A stretch of DNA of 64,000 nt from assembly GCA_010015655.1 (NCBI GenBank), contig ML976667.1, positions 809,941 to 873,940 on the forward strand, given 5' to 3'. Made by a program: the position numbers and the translations under genes. The DNA comes from Bimuria novae-zelandiae CBS 107.79. Taxonomy: Eukaryota > Ascomycota > Dothideomycetes > Pleosporales > Didymosphaeriaceae. Below, piece after piece: positions 22,472 to 34,244 of the stretch (position 1 is its first letter; each line of letters begins with the position of its first letter). The notes under the pieces are model-generated. The model was given only the letters and a program-made list of their open reading frames with translations, made no database searches and was not told the DNA's origin.

Positions 22472-23541
22472 ATTGGTGGAGATGCGGCGCGTCAAAGTTG
22501 AGGTGCTACATCTGTTAGGGTGGCGCGTTAGTGTCGCGGCGCACTGACTGTCTCGGCAGGGTAATTGTATCGTGCCGAGACAGTCAGTGCGCAGAGACAG
22601 TCAATGCGCGCCCTAACAATGCGACCCCTTAACTTTAACGCGACGCAACTCTATAAATATAAATCTAATTAACGCTACGATTGTAGCTATTAAATCGCTA
22701 GAACTAGAAGAAGATTTTACGTATATAGAAATTATAAAAAAAATTTAGTGTTATACGCTCTATATTAACGCGCAGGTACTAACGCGTTATATAAGCGCGC
22801 ACACTTGCTAGCAAGAATTACTAAAACCTTAACTATTAATAAGAGAAGGAGCTCCTATAGTATATATAGCATCTTACTAAGAGAGGTCTACCTCCTACAC
22901 GTTAAATAATACAGAACTTTATATTAATTATTACTAAAAAAGACGTCTCTATATAATAAGTTAATTATTTTATTAAGCGCTACCGCAACTCCTTAATCTT
23001 ATAATAAATAATTAGGCTTAATAGTAATTACTGTAACGCTAATTTAAAGGAAAGATATAAGCTTTACTTTAAGCTTTTTTATAAAAAGATTATAAAGTAT
23101 AGCGTAGAGCCTTAGTATACGTATAATATAGATAAGCAAGGCTTCTTCCTTAGTATTACTAGCTAATTAATAAGGATCTTTAATAGGCCTTTATATAAAA
23201 GTTACTAAGTCAGGCAGGCTATATAAGATAATAGTTAAGAGTAGATCTTACTTATCGCATATATATACGCTAACAGATTTATTATTAATTTAATACTAAG
23301 AGCCTATAATTACGCTAAGTAAAAAAAATTAATTTTTATTACTATATAGTCTTTATTATCTTATCCCCCTCTAGCTAGTTAAATAACAAGATAGGCCTTT
23401 AATAGCTTTAATAGGTATTTAATTACTATATAAGAAAGAAAGCTAAAAAAGATTTAATAAGTATACTAACTTTTAATTTTTATTAGCTATAGATCTTATA
23501 TTACTATAGATTTTGTTAACTATATTTCCTTCTTATTTAAT

Positions 23542-23806
23542 TGTTGATACGGCAATAGGCTGCTGGATCAAGACTTCGTTGCAACGATGTGGTATTGATT
23601 TGATTCTTGATTGCAGATCTATTGTGGTGGGCTGCTGTGAGAGGTATTTATCAAGCGTGGTTTGTTCCCTGCTAGCCCGATCAGGACTAGCGCAACAAAC
23701 CACAGGCAAACTGCGCAACAAGCCGCAGGCAAACTGCGCAACAAGCCGCAGGCAAACTGCATGGCGGTGAAAGCCGTAGCAGTGTTGCGCAGGTTTAATA
23801 CCAACA
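23542..23806 (-). repeat. LTR (3' side) of the nested copia
   Basis: 265 bp. It includes a 23-bp unit repeated about three times (23692-23760). It differs from its partner by two transitions, each explicable as CA-to-TA or TG-to-TA. Confidence 0.95.
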
Positions 23807-23999
23807 CTGGCTATCTTTTCTTTTATGCTACATATGGCCAGTTCAGCCCAGAACGCTCAAATCTGCAATAAAACACAATCTGTAACAGTTGCTAGTTTTC
23901 TAACCAGACTAGCGCCGGTGCGCGTCCTCTTAGTGCCTATCTCGCTGCTCCTTTTACAGACTTACTACTTCTTGCTGTTGTAATTGTACTCTAGGGTAT

Positions 24000-26900
24000 T
24001 AACTTTAGCGCGATTGACCCAGCCTTGCACGCGAAGCTCAAGCTAGTTATAGTTAATAAGATACTCTATAGCTAAGTTAGAGCCAGCCTTAGTTATTAAG
24101 TCTACTAGATTGTTACGTCCATTAATCTAGCGGATGTCTATAAGATTATTACGCTTATAGGCCTCACGCAAAGCCATAATATTGATTATAAAGCGCTTCT
24201 CCTTAGTAGTGCTAAGCTTAACAAGGTAATTATATAAGGAGCGTGAGTTAGTGCACACGACGATAGGGACATTAAGGAGGTTAAGTCGCTACATAATTAT
24301 GTTAATTGTACCGCTAATTATAATTATAATGTTAACTCTATAGGCTATCGCGTAGATCTTAGATGCAAGGACGCTGCGAGTAACGCGCTTATACTTAATA
24401 GATAACTAGTGGACAATATTGCTAGTAAACTTGAAGTTACAATCGCCATTTTTAGTCTTATTGCTAAGCGTGATTACAAAGCCTATCTATAATAACATGT
24501 CCTTATTATTAGTAAATAATACGTCGACAAAGGCGTACAGCTTTAAGTTACTTAAGTCTAGTGGGATAAAGTTAAGACCGCGAGTGATATTCTTCTTCTG
24601 CTAGATAATACGCTTATTTAATCTGGCAATTTCTTCTTTTATAGGCTTACTCGCTTAGGCTGCGGCGGCGAGGTCGAAGCTCGCCTTAGGTTAATAAATT
24701 ATTGCAATATAAGCACCTCGAGCGCGCTGTTAAATATATAATTACTTATTATTAGCTATTTCTAGCTTCTCGCCTTGCTTCTTCTGGCGCAGAGTAATGG
24801 CGTAATTATTATTATTAAGCTTAATAATGCAGCCGTTAAAGTCGATTTACGCGTCTAGTAAGAGAAACTACTTAGGCTTAGCCTTAAAACGTAGCTCTTA
24901 GTCCTTAAGGTCTGTAAAAGCTTTGTTAGACAGGCTAAGCGTGTCGTTAGTTTACATGCTAATAATGCCAAAGCACTTACTGCTAGCTTTACTAATAAGT
25001 AAGTATGGATTATAAGTAGATATTACTATGTAGAGAGTCTTGGTGTGGTGTTTATTGTACGTTAACCACCAATAGGCACCTGCTTCAGCAATGCCGTATA
25101 GTAGCTTAATAATAACTATAACTATGTTTGTTAGATAACTTTCCTTGAGTTGGGCTGGTATGTTAGCCATAATAGTACGCTAGAGTGGATCATCCGATTG
25201 CGTATAGGCCTGAGTAATGTCACGGAGCCAGAGGTACATGCCTAGCTTTAATAGTAATGGTGCTAGAGCGATAATCACACGCTGGCTTGCACGCTGGATG
25301 GTGGGAGACTATGTTAGGACAAGCTTCTTATTATTATTGGCGTATCCTTAGATAACAAGACAGGACTTTTCGTACGAGCGATTAGTAGTCTTGCCCTTAA
25401 CTTTATTAATAATACGTGACTTAAAGATGCGGACCTTATTATAATAGTAGGGACTGTACTTCTTAAAGCGAAAGACGCCTTATGTTATAAGGGCGTTAAT
25501 CTCTACCTTTATAGATACTTTAAATAGTTACCCTAGTGTTATAATCTTGCTAACTGCTCGTAGCTTTTTAGCCAGGACAAGATTATCACGCTCACGTTAA
25601 TTAAGGTTGACTATAGTAGTTATAACTTTGTTAGGTTTTAGCTTATTTCTTAAGCCTTTTAGCCTACCGCGCTTACGCTTGGGCGCGGGCTCCTCTATAA
25701 TAGGAGTGAAATTATTGCTAGAGCCACCGTTGTCCTTGTTCTCTGCGGGAGGGGTAATAGTGGTTGTATTATCTGCATAATACGGGCGCACTATGGTGAT
25801 GCGGAAGGTGATTTATTTATTATTAATTTTAATAATCACGGATTGCTTGTTAACGTGGAGGGCGATTATCTAATATGGGCTAGACTATTTATAGTTCTCT
25901 TGCCAGACCTTAACGCTGCTTAGAATAGGTAATAGTAAGATATTAGTTGCGTTAGGACTATTACGAGTTGTAAGAGCCTTATTAACTTAGCGCTTTGCCT
26001 TAATCTTATGCACTTTAGCTATTGCTTTGCGCACTATAGCGCCGCGGGCGGTAATAGATAGCGATGGTAGTGATTTCTTTAATAGGCGAGGATATGCTCT
26101 AAAGACGAGAAGAGTTAGGACAAGTCCGTTAGGACCTGCGGTGTTATTAACAGCCTTGACAGCTATCTGCAAGATATGTTCGGGAGCGGTTGTGCGTCCA
26201 ACGTTTGCAGAGATTACCCTATAAGCACGGCGAATAGGAGCATGATAGCGCTTAACCTTACTAATTAAATAATGTGCCTCTATCAGGACTTCCTTAACCT
26301 TAATTACAAGTAATGTGGCGTTGTTAATAAACTCGTTAGTAATAAAGTTCTTGCTAGCATCTGTCTTAATAACGTTGGGAGGACTAACGTACATGTCGAT
26401 TCACATGGCGCGAAGGAGATCCCAAGTAGTGTTTGCCTAGATGTTTAGCATGAATTAAGTAGCTTAAAAAGCTGTGGCTTCATCAACTGCGTGGAGCACT
26501 GGTTTCTGATTAATGTACATTATATCGATAATAACGCATGAGTTAAAGTCCATGTTATCGCGAACGGTGAAGCGGAAACGGCCAGGTGCTTTGCTGTGGA
26601 TTTAACACTAGTAACAGTACTTATTAATGCGATTAATAATGTCCTTATTAATGTCTTTATAGCCTGCTTTGCTAAGGATCTTATGCAGTTGTCTAGTAGC
26701 AGGATGGCCAAAGCGTTGGTAAAGCTGGCGTAGCTTAGTCTTAGTTAAGTAGTAGACAACGGTCTCTTGTTTATTAAGTAGGAGCCATGGATGTCCCCAT
26801 TTGCGGACAATTAGGAATTCTTTGCCACCTTAAACGAGCATATTATCGACGTTGTTAAAGAAGATACCATAATAATCTATATTATTCAAGCAGAGCAGAA

Positions 26901-29070
26901 ATAGTGTGTTAGTTAGTATTACTATAAAGGTGATCGTACCAAATAGCGTGCTGACATTAACGTCGCTAAGGGAGAAACACTCTAGATTATCTCTAAATTA
27001 GATTTAACAACGTCCTATAGTGGACTTATTAATAACTACGGATAGTTAGATAAGCTGCAGCGCCTTTACTTATGTTTTTTTAGTAGTTAAGACACTAGCT
27101 ACACTAGTGTTAGGCATAATGCCTTAAAAGATATCTACGCCGTAGCGTGAATTAAATAAGAAGAGTTAAGCATCTTTATTTACTTTACTAGAGATATAAG
27201 AATTATTACCTATGATTACATAAAGTGCGGCAGCGTTATTAAGGCTAGAGACGATGGCGTCGCTATTAACCTTGCCGTAGGATGTAGTTAAGTAGACGTG
27301 GTTAGCAAAATATACTTTAATGTTATTATTACTAGCATTATTATTGCTGCTGTCGCTGTCTTCAAGCTCTATGCCTTTATAGCTGGCGAGAAATACTCTA
27401 TAGCTCGGGGCATTAGGATTATCTTAAGCGTATTAGTAATAGCGTTGGCGATGCTCCATGCGCTCCTTTTTTAAGTATCAAGTTAACTAGCACTTAGGCT
27501 ACTTATAGATAAAGTATGTCTTGTTGCGGCGATTACCTAAGTAGTTTAAATAATAGTTATTATTAAATTAATTGCCGCGCGATCCGCCTTGACCTTAATA
27601 GTAGTGGCTATAGTAATTATTATCTAATAATCCTGTAGCTTATTAATTATTACGAATATAGCGGCGATTAGTGTAATACTGCTTATCTGTATCTCGTGAT
27701 AGAAACTAGCTATTAGGATAATAGCTCAACCACATGCTAACTGCGTTGCGGAGATCTGTAGCAATACCTTTAAATGTAGTCACTAGCTTTAAGCAAGCCA
27801 TAGTAGTTACTTTAATACTATAACATGCGCTAAGGAGCTGTTGCGTAAGCAAATACTAATTATAGCTCTTATTCTAGTCCTATAATAGTGCCTGATAGAG
27901 CATGTTCATCTTACTAATAACTATTTTAAGACACTCCATAGGGTCTTTCTTAGGGTTAGTAGTTATAACGCTCTTGAGCGTAGTGCTATGCCACTTTTGG
28001 AGGTATATCTGGTGAGCTTGTGTGGTGTTAAAGTACGTGCGCAGCTTGTCGAGTATTATGTTATAAGTAAGCGTAAGCGCTTAGGGAGTAATGTAATTAT
28101 AGTAATACTAAAGCGCTCGGCTAGTGAGCATAATAGAGAGTGCCATTTTATACTACTTATCCTTATTAATCCTAACCTTAGTGTAGAGGTCGTTAAACAC
28201 CTTAATCTTTGTCTTAAGGATGTTGTATTTATTACCTGAATACTTCTACTCCGGCGTGTATAACTTAGCGAGGTTAGTAAGCAAATAAGAGTTATTCTGC
28301 ACAGGCGTAAATCCAGGTTGTAATAATAATAATAATCCTCTACCTAGCGGAGCTCGCTGCTACTACTATTATTCTTTATTATCTGCGATCTGGTGGCACT
28401 TAAAGCCTTCGCAGAGCCTTATAAGCTTAAGATGCTTAGCGGGCTATTTTAAGACGGTGGTTAATGTGAGGAGTTCTGCGAATTAGTTAGGGAGACTATT
28501 ACTATTATCTTGCTTAATGTAGATGCCTTGCTAGCGGAGGAGCTCTTTAAGTGCTTTTTAGATACGCTTATTAATACTATTAAAGAGATCGCGGGTGAAG
28601 TTCTTAAAATGCTCCTTAAACTTAAGTAGTAAAAATAGGTTAAATATGTTATCTTCTTCCACCTGTATTATCTAGTCGATAACTGTAGTGTTAAGTTTGT
28701 CTGTATTGACGGTGGCGTTGGCGATATTAAAATCTTAATTAGTGTACTAGTCCTTGTAGATTGTCTTGTCTAGGTACCACGAGCGGTCTTTTATTTAGGT
28801 GTACTTTATGATAGCGTTTTAGATGTGGGCCTGTGATTGGCGTAATTAACGAGGGTTGGCGTGGTTGACGCAAATCTCCTTCCGAACTGAGCCTTGGTAG
28901 GGATAATCCAGGCGGAGAGATCCTTCAGATACAAGGCGCCGCTGATTCTGATGCAGGATAGCAGTGAGCTTGTCGTACCTGTACTTCGCACTAGCGATGC
29001 TGTATCCTGGGCCTTGGTAGGGGAGGAGGCATGCGCTAACCGCTTCTATCGCCAGAATACTCAGCCTGAA
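24000..29070 (-). pseudogene. copia gag-pol polyprotein, RIP-dead
   Basis: Gag begins near 29070 in a well-kept stretch (KYRYDKLTAILHQNQRRLVS). It continues through a basic region, then protease near 27300-27250 and the GAG-pre-integrase block HLYQRFGHP (about 26720-26700). Integrase spans about 26000-26600 (KTDASKNFITNEFI; the 135-codon open piece at 25987-26394). RT lies at about 24950-25500 (LRDITQAYTQSDDP, GIAEAGAYWWLTYNKHH) and RNase H toward 24000-24900 (SKASSKCFGI, then KQGEKLEIAN). Domain order integrase before RT defines Ty1/copia. TAG and TAA codons are scattered throughout, so it is inactive, but the domains are all present. Confidence 0.85.
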
Positions 29071-29136
29071 ACGTGCGCTGAGATTCCCTGTACACAGTAT
29101 ATCTTGCCAATCTGTGGTGTAGCAACCACTGATCAG

Positions 29137-29401
29137 TGTTGATACGGTAATAGGCTGCTGGATCAAGACTTCGTTGCAACGATGTGGTATTGATTTGATT
29201 CTTGATTGCAGATCTATTGTGGTGGGCTGCTGTGAGAGGTATTTATCAAGCGTGGTTTGTTCCCTGCTAGCCCGATCAGGACTAGCGCAACAAACCACAG
29301 GCAAACTGCGCAACAAGCCGCAGGCAAACTGCGCAACAAGCCGCAGGCAAACTGCATGGCGGTGAAAGCCGTAGCAGTGTTGCGCAGGTTTGATACCAAC
29401 A
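29137..29401 (-). repeat. LTR (5' side) of the nested copia
   Basis: 265 bp, same unit structure as the partner at 23542, including the 23-bp tandem block (29287-29355). The downstream primer-binding side on the minus strand is at about 29136-29110. Confidence 0.95.
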
Positions 29402-31519
29402 TTAATGTATACGTTATAGCCTCTTAATATATATATTTTTAAATCTTTTTCAGCTACCTACTTTAATAAGCTTAACGCCTATCGCTATAAGAGCTAAAGT
29501 CTATTAATAATTACTAAAAAAAGACTTCTTTATACTTTTTAAAAAAAATATAAACTACATTAATTACGTCGCAATTAATTATTAAGGCCTTTAAGTATAT
29601 AAATATTTTACTACTAGATTCTACACCTATCCTTAAGTAATTTATTAGGGAGCCCTCTTTAAAGGTAAAATTATAAAAAAGTTCTATATTAGTACTTAGC
29701 GTATTAGATTAGCGTAAAATAGAGTAACTATTACACTTTACTATTAAAGATATTACGACTAAAGAGTCGCGCAAGCTTAGCTAGATAATATATTTAATTT
29801 TTATATAAAAGTAACTCTTAAAGTATAAGGTAAAGGGCCTTTAAGAAGCTTTTATAAACTAAAAATAGCGTTAAATAAACGGTAAGACTCTACCCTTTAA
29901 GTAACCTAAAAAGTAGTATAAAAAAACTATTTTTTAATTACCTACTTAAGTATAGAAAGCGCGCAATTTTCTTAATAAAAAAAAGTATAAAATAAAAAGC
30001 TATAGCTCTAAAAAGCTTAATAATAAAATATCTATATCGCTAGTAGATTGCTTAAAGCTTATTTACTATAAGAAAAGTATATTACGTAGGTAGTAGCTAG
30101 AGATACGAGCGCTAAGAAAAGAGCTAATTTAATTATTACGTAATATTTCTATTAATAAACTTATAAGATTTAATAGTAATTTTAAAAATAACATAAATTT
30201 ACTTAAAATAGGAAGCTAAAGAGCCTTAAAATTAATTAGTAAAATTATAAAAAAGAAAAGATCTACGCTAGCACCTATAAGCGTTAATATAGTAGTATTT
30301 ACGCTATTAACGCTATTATCGCGTAGTAGCTATTTAATTAGAATACTAAGTAGATATCTATAATTTAATTATATAGAGATTATTTACAGCCCTATATAAC
30401 GTTAACTCCAAAAAATCTTGCGATAATAGCTTTTGTGTAGAGCTCTACAGCCTCAAGTTGCTGGCGGCACGATCATGTTAGGGCGCGCATTAACTGTCTC
30501 TGCGTACTGACTGTCTCGGCACGGTACTACAGTGACCGTACACGCCTTGGCGATCCGCTGCACACCTCAAAAACAAGGCTATAGAGCCACGTATAATAGT
30601 TATTATTGCGAGAATTTTTATTATAATAGTCTACTAAGCTTTATAGTACTTACCTTACTTTTATTTTTTATTTAGCTTTATTTTATAGCTATTATATATA
30701 GTAACTAGTAGAGTTGCTAAAAATAATAATACTTTAATAATAGCGTAAGTAGCACTACGCGCACGCTATTTTTTTAATTATAAATTTTATAAAAAATTTA
30801 TTTAAAGTTTTATACTTACTTATTTTAAATATTTATGTAAATTTATTAGCGTTGCGCTTTTATTTCTTTTATCACTTTTTAGTGTTATTAGTAGCCTTTT
30901 TTTTTACACGCTTATACTACTTATGTTACTTATTTTAAAACTTTTTTTAAGCTTTAAGCTTTTTTTAATAAGTTTTATCTACCTTCTTTTATAGTTTTTA
31001 CTTTTTATTAGCCTTATAGCGCTCCTTAGATTAGCAAATTTTATAAGAGGATTAAAAAATAGCTATACTATAAAATTTCTAATAATGCTATAGGTTAAGC
31101 CTTTTTTACTTATTTTTAAAAAGCTTAATTTTTCTAATTACGTTGCTTAGGTCTTTGTTTTCAAGCTATATAGGCTATGTATAGGTAGAGAGATAGGAGA
31201 TAGTACGCCTTAACTACTATACCTCCTCTACGTCTTAATTTTCTACTACTTAGGCTAGTATTTAGATAGCTTACTTCTAGTTATTTCCTATAATTAGTAA
31301 AGGTATATAAGATAGTTACTTGCGCTTATTTTAAAATTTATTAATAATTATAACTATATTTAGTAGTAATAGGCCTATAACTTTAAAAGTCTTAAAGATA
31401 AGACTTAGAGTAAAAGTCTTTATCTAAAACTTATAAAATAAGTAAAAGAAGTCGCGCTTCTTTACGCCTACTAGGCCTTAAGTACTATAAAGGTATTTAG
31501 TGAGCTAGTTTATATAGCT

Positions 31520-31709
31520 TATACCTAGAGGTAAGAAGAGTGCTACATCGAGCGACTGTAGCGTATGGATACTGTGAGGAGGGAACACTAGTAGTAGTAT
31601 CCTATTCCTATCGCAGTACTCGATGAAGGACTAGATTATATACAAGCCGTAGCTGTCTACTATAAGTATTTAGTAATCTTAGAGTATATAAGCTTAAAAT
31701 ATTATATAT
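31520..31709. other. unexplained non-RIP segment inside element F
   Basis: A mixed-composition stretch immediately left of the solo LTR at 31710, unlike the AT-rich pogo sequence around it. It has no long frame. It may be another old insertion, but I could not find matching target duplications. Confidence 0.4.
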
Positions 31710-31964
31710 TGTTGAATGGGCTATACTAAGCCAAGCATATCGCGATATGATAGGGCTAAATAGTTGTACGATGGTACGGGTGAGAAAAGGGTCTAGTATT
31801 CAAGTCTTGTCTGTCTATTCTACGTACGGAGGAAAGGGGGTTATAAGGATTGATGCTCGCGCACGGTGACTATGGTCTGTGCCTTTGCCTGTGCGGTATT
31901 ACATAACCATTGTCACCTGTCTTAAGATATCGCATTAGGTAGCTGCCCGTACTACGTACGGACA
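31710..31964. repeat. solo LTR in element F
   Basis: 255 bp starting TGTTGAATGG and ending TACGGACA, flanked by the 5-bp duplication TATAT (31705-31709 and 31965-31969). No internal retroelement sequence remains, so it arose by LTR-LTR recombination. It is less mutated than the surrounding pogo DNA. Confidence 0.88.
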
Positions 31965-32113
31965 TATATAATTTTTACTACTATTAGTATAAAGGCGCTA
32001 CGTATTAATAGCGTTAGCTTATTTATATAAGAGCTAGTTATAGTAATAGTTAAAGAAGTAAGTAACTTATAAGTTAAAAACTTTATTTATAGCTAATTTA
32101 GAAGCTATATTTT

Positions 32114-32360
32114 TGTCAGATTGAAGGGTATTCTTTATAAGATAGAATAATGATTAATGCTTTTTTTTGTCTATACAAGAATGTAAGAGCCTTTTATCCT
32201 TACGTCTTACGCTAAGACGCTAATCTATTTCCGTTAAGTAAGGAGAGTCGCCCTTTGTCCCGCCCGGAATCGTGCGGATGAACCTAATAGCTGGCAGAGT
32301 TTCTTTGTGTAGGGTTGCGCCAGCTACCTTTGCGTGTGCAAAGGGCCATGTAATTAGACA
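32114..32360 (+). repeat. solo LTR in element F, same family as 51606-51897
   Basis: 247 bp starting TGTCAGATTGAAGGG and ending ATGTAATTAGACA, with the duplication ATTTT (32109-32113 and 32361-32365). Both ends match the reverse complement of the solo LTR at 51606-51897. Confidence 0.88.
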
Positions 32361-32371
32361 ATTTTATACTA

Positions 32372-34244
32372 GAGTCCCCCCCCCCAGATTTGACCCAACC
32401 CTAGATTTAACCCAGCAAAAGCACGCGACGCGCATGCATCACGCGTTATCCCCACTAATGCCTCCCCAAACACTAAAAAGATAATTAAATCGCGAAATTT
32501 AAATATAGAAGGCTTTATATACCTTTTAAAATAAAGATTTTTCTTCTCTAAATTCTACTGTAGACTTCTTTAAAGTTTCGCGACGCACCTTACACTGTAG
32601 GCATTACAGCGGCTTAACGCAGTCTACAAGCCACGAAATAGCTTAGATTCTATTAAACACAAAAGAAAAGACTCTTGTACAATAAATTAAGAACTACACT
32701 ATTACTAGAACCTAAATTACCTACTTAATACTAAAGGAGCTTGCCCTCCTTATACGGGCCGCACGCGTTACGCACGCGTTATAACTAGCCCTTCTTTCGT
32801 AATTACTTTTTTATATTAATAATAAATAGATTACATGTTTTTAAAAGAGGAACCTTAAAATAGCAGGGGTATTTACTAGGTATCTTAAGTATTTATAAAA
32901 GGAAGGAGCATCCTACGCGCGTGTAGAGCGCTGGTTTAACGTAGTAGCTTTAAAAATAGAGGAGCATGCGTACCTCCCTTTGGATATATAAAACATAGAT
33001 AAGTCAGGATTTGGTGTTAGTGAGGAGCAGATTATAAAGGTATTAGTGTACTTTAATACTACTTAAAAGGATAAAGTAATTACTAGGAAGTAAGAATAAG
33101 TTATAGATATTAAGTGCATTAATACTATAGGCGAAGCGCTAGCTCCCCTCCTAATCTTTAAAGGAAATAATATTAATATACGATAGATTAATAAGCAATC
33201 GCCTCTAGGGTAGCATTTTGTTACTAGTAAGAATAGCTAGATATTAAATAACCTGGGTCTAGAATGGCTAAAGAGAGTATTCGATCTATTAACCCGCGAC
33301 AAGGCTATAGGGCGCCAGCGTTTACTTATCGCGGATAGACATAGAAGTTATATACGCGTAGATTTTATCGCCTACTATATAGGAAATTAAATTAATCTTT
33401 TAATTATGCCTACTTATTGCTCGCATATACTCTAACCTCTTAATCTTAGTATCTTTTTAGCGTTTAAATAGTATTACTCTTGTAAGACGTATGCGATATC
33501 CTGGCTTAGCTTACAGCGCATCCCGCGATTAGAGTGGATAGAATTACTATTCTGCGCACGAGAGAAGGTAATATTAAAGAAAAATATACTTAGTAAATAG
33601 CGTGCCGCTAGCTTATAGCCTGCGTTACCTATACGCATCCTTAGTAACCTGCCTCGCAAGTCGCCCCCGCTATTGCCTATCCTAGCTATACTATAACAAG
33701 CGACTAATCTAGATCTCTCTCTACTATAGAGCTCTCCTCTAGAGCTAGTAGAACTACTAAAATTAAATAAGTAATTTATAAAGTTGCTTCGCAAGGATCC
33801 CGTAGTCCTCTTACTAGTAAAACGCTACGCAGAGCGGATAACACGCCTCTATAAAATATAGAATACTATAATAGCTATTTAAGCTAAGCAGATCGTAGAT
33901 TAGTCTAAGCTTCTTTAAAAGCAAAAGAAGGCTAAGAAAGGAAAAAGAGTTTAACTAAAAGGTTAATTAATCTACATAACAACGGAAGTGTTGTAGATCG
34001 CCCGCGAGGAGGAGGCGAAGCTAATAATAAAATAAGTAAGGGGGCGCCTACAAAAGGTTGTAGTACTAGAAGAAGATAGTCAGGAGGAAGCGGAAGGTTC
34101 GGATTATTTAGTAGATAGTTTATTAGAGGGGCTGGCAAAGCGCACGCGACGCGTAATGCGATCGCGTGCGCAGAGTTAATTTTGCTGGGTTAAATCTGGG
34201 GTTGGGTTAAATCTGGGGTTGGGTTAAATCTGGGGGGGAGACTC
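32372..34244 (+). mobile_element. pogo/Fot1-like element M, complete, nested in F
   Basis: Ends GAGTCCCCCC at 32372 and its inverse at 34244, with TA at 32370-32371 and 34245-34246. A motif containing GGGTTAAATCTGG is repeated at 17-bp spacing, three copies at the right end and two at the left. Length 1,873 bp. It sits 6 bp beyond the right target duplication of the solo LTR at 32114. Confidence 0.88.
32575..34140 (+). pseudogene. pogo transposase of element M, RIP-dead
   Basis: Visible blocks: YINIDKSGFGVSEEQIIKVL (first Asp region, about 32990), PLLIFKGNNINI, FDLLTRDKAIGRQRLLIADR then HRSYIRVDFIAYYI (second Asp, about 33290-33380), LLIMPTYCSHIL-PLNLSIF (about 33400-33450), then a basic tail to about 34135 with an acidic end. 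The residue after the second Asp block and the HIL-PL motif fit the DDE superfamily of pogo and CENP-B relatives. It is the shortest pogo type in the window. In-frame stops inactivate it. Confidence 0.75.

Larger units (their letters stand above)
12796..22561 (-). mobile_element. pogo/Fot1-like element D (carries C, which carries a LINE)
   Basis: The left end at 12796 (CCCTGCCGAGACAGTCAGTG) and the right end at 22561 are exact inverted copies over more than 30 bp, with TA at 12794-12795 and 22562-22563. The left terminal repeat is interrupted at a TA by element C (12829-20465). Joining 12828 to 20468 restores the sequence found at the right end, ACGCGCCACCCTAACA. Without the nested DNA D is about 2.1 kb. 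Confidence 0.92.
23542..29401 (-). mobile_element. complete Ty1/copia retrotransposon with two LTRs, nested in E
   Basis: 265-bp LTRs at 23542-23806 and 29137-29401 start TGTTG and end CAACA. They are flanked by the 5-bp duplication TTAAT (23537-23541 and 29402-29406). Total length 5,860 bp. The polyprotein runs on the minus strand in copia order, gag, integrase, RT, RNase H. The LTRs are nearly identical while the interior is heavily RIP-mutated. Confidence 0.95.
22659..30420 (+). pseudogene. pogo transposase of element E, RIP-dead and split by copia
   Basis: The start codon is probably ATA at 22659 (from ATG), followed by NLINATIVAIKSLELEEDF. PSYTYNIDKQGFFLSITS-like sequence near 23110 is the first Asp block. 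The copia element enters at 23537-23541 near the second catalytic block. After it, 29407-30200 holds the C-terminal half with a Lys-rich tail. The highly AT-rich right half is one of the most RIP-degraded parts of the window. Confidence 0.7.
22570..30524 (+). mobile_element. pogo/Fot1-like element E (carries a complete copia element)
   Basis: Terminal repeats at 22570 and 30524 match over about 50 bp. The left end has T where the right end has C at the first position. TA copies are at 22568-22569 and 30525-30526. The motif GAGACAGTCA occurs twice at 17-bp spacing. Its outer segment GCCGAGACAGTCAGTGCGC is shared with element D, so D and E are related families. Minus the copia insertion E is about 2.1 kb. 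Confidence 0.92.

Noticed and set aside
28846..29402. Frames reading from the copia LTR (156 and 62 codons, minus)
   Set aside because: They begin in LTR tandem repeats and only by chance run into gag. The same LTR frames recur at 23533-23807, as expected for a repeat.
34180..34236. Telomere-like GGGTTAAAT... repeats
   Set aside because: They form the duplicated terminal motif of pogo element M and occur inverted at its other end (32380-32410), so they are not telomeric.
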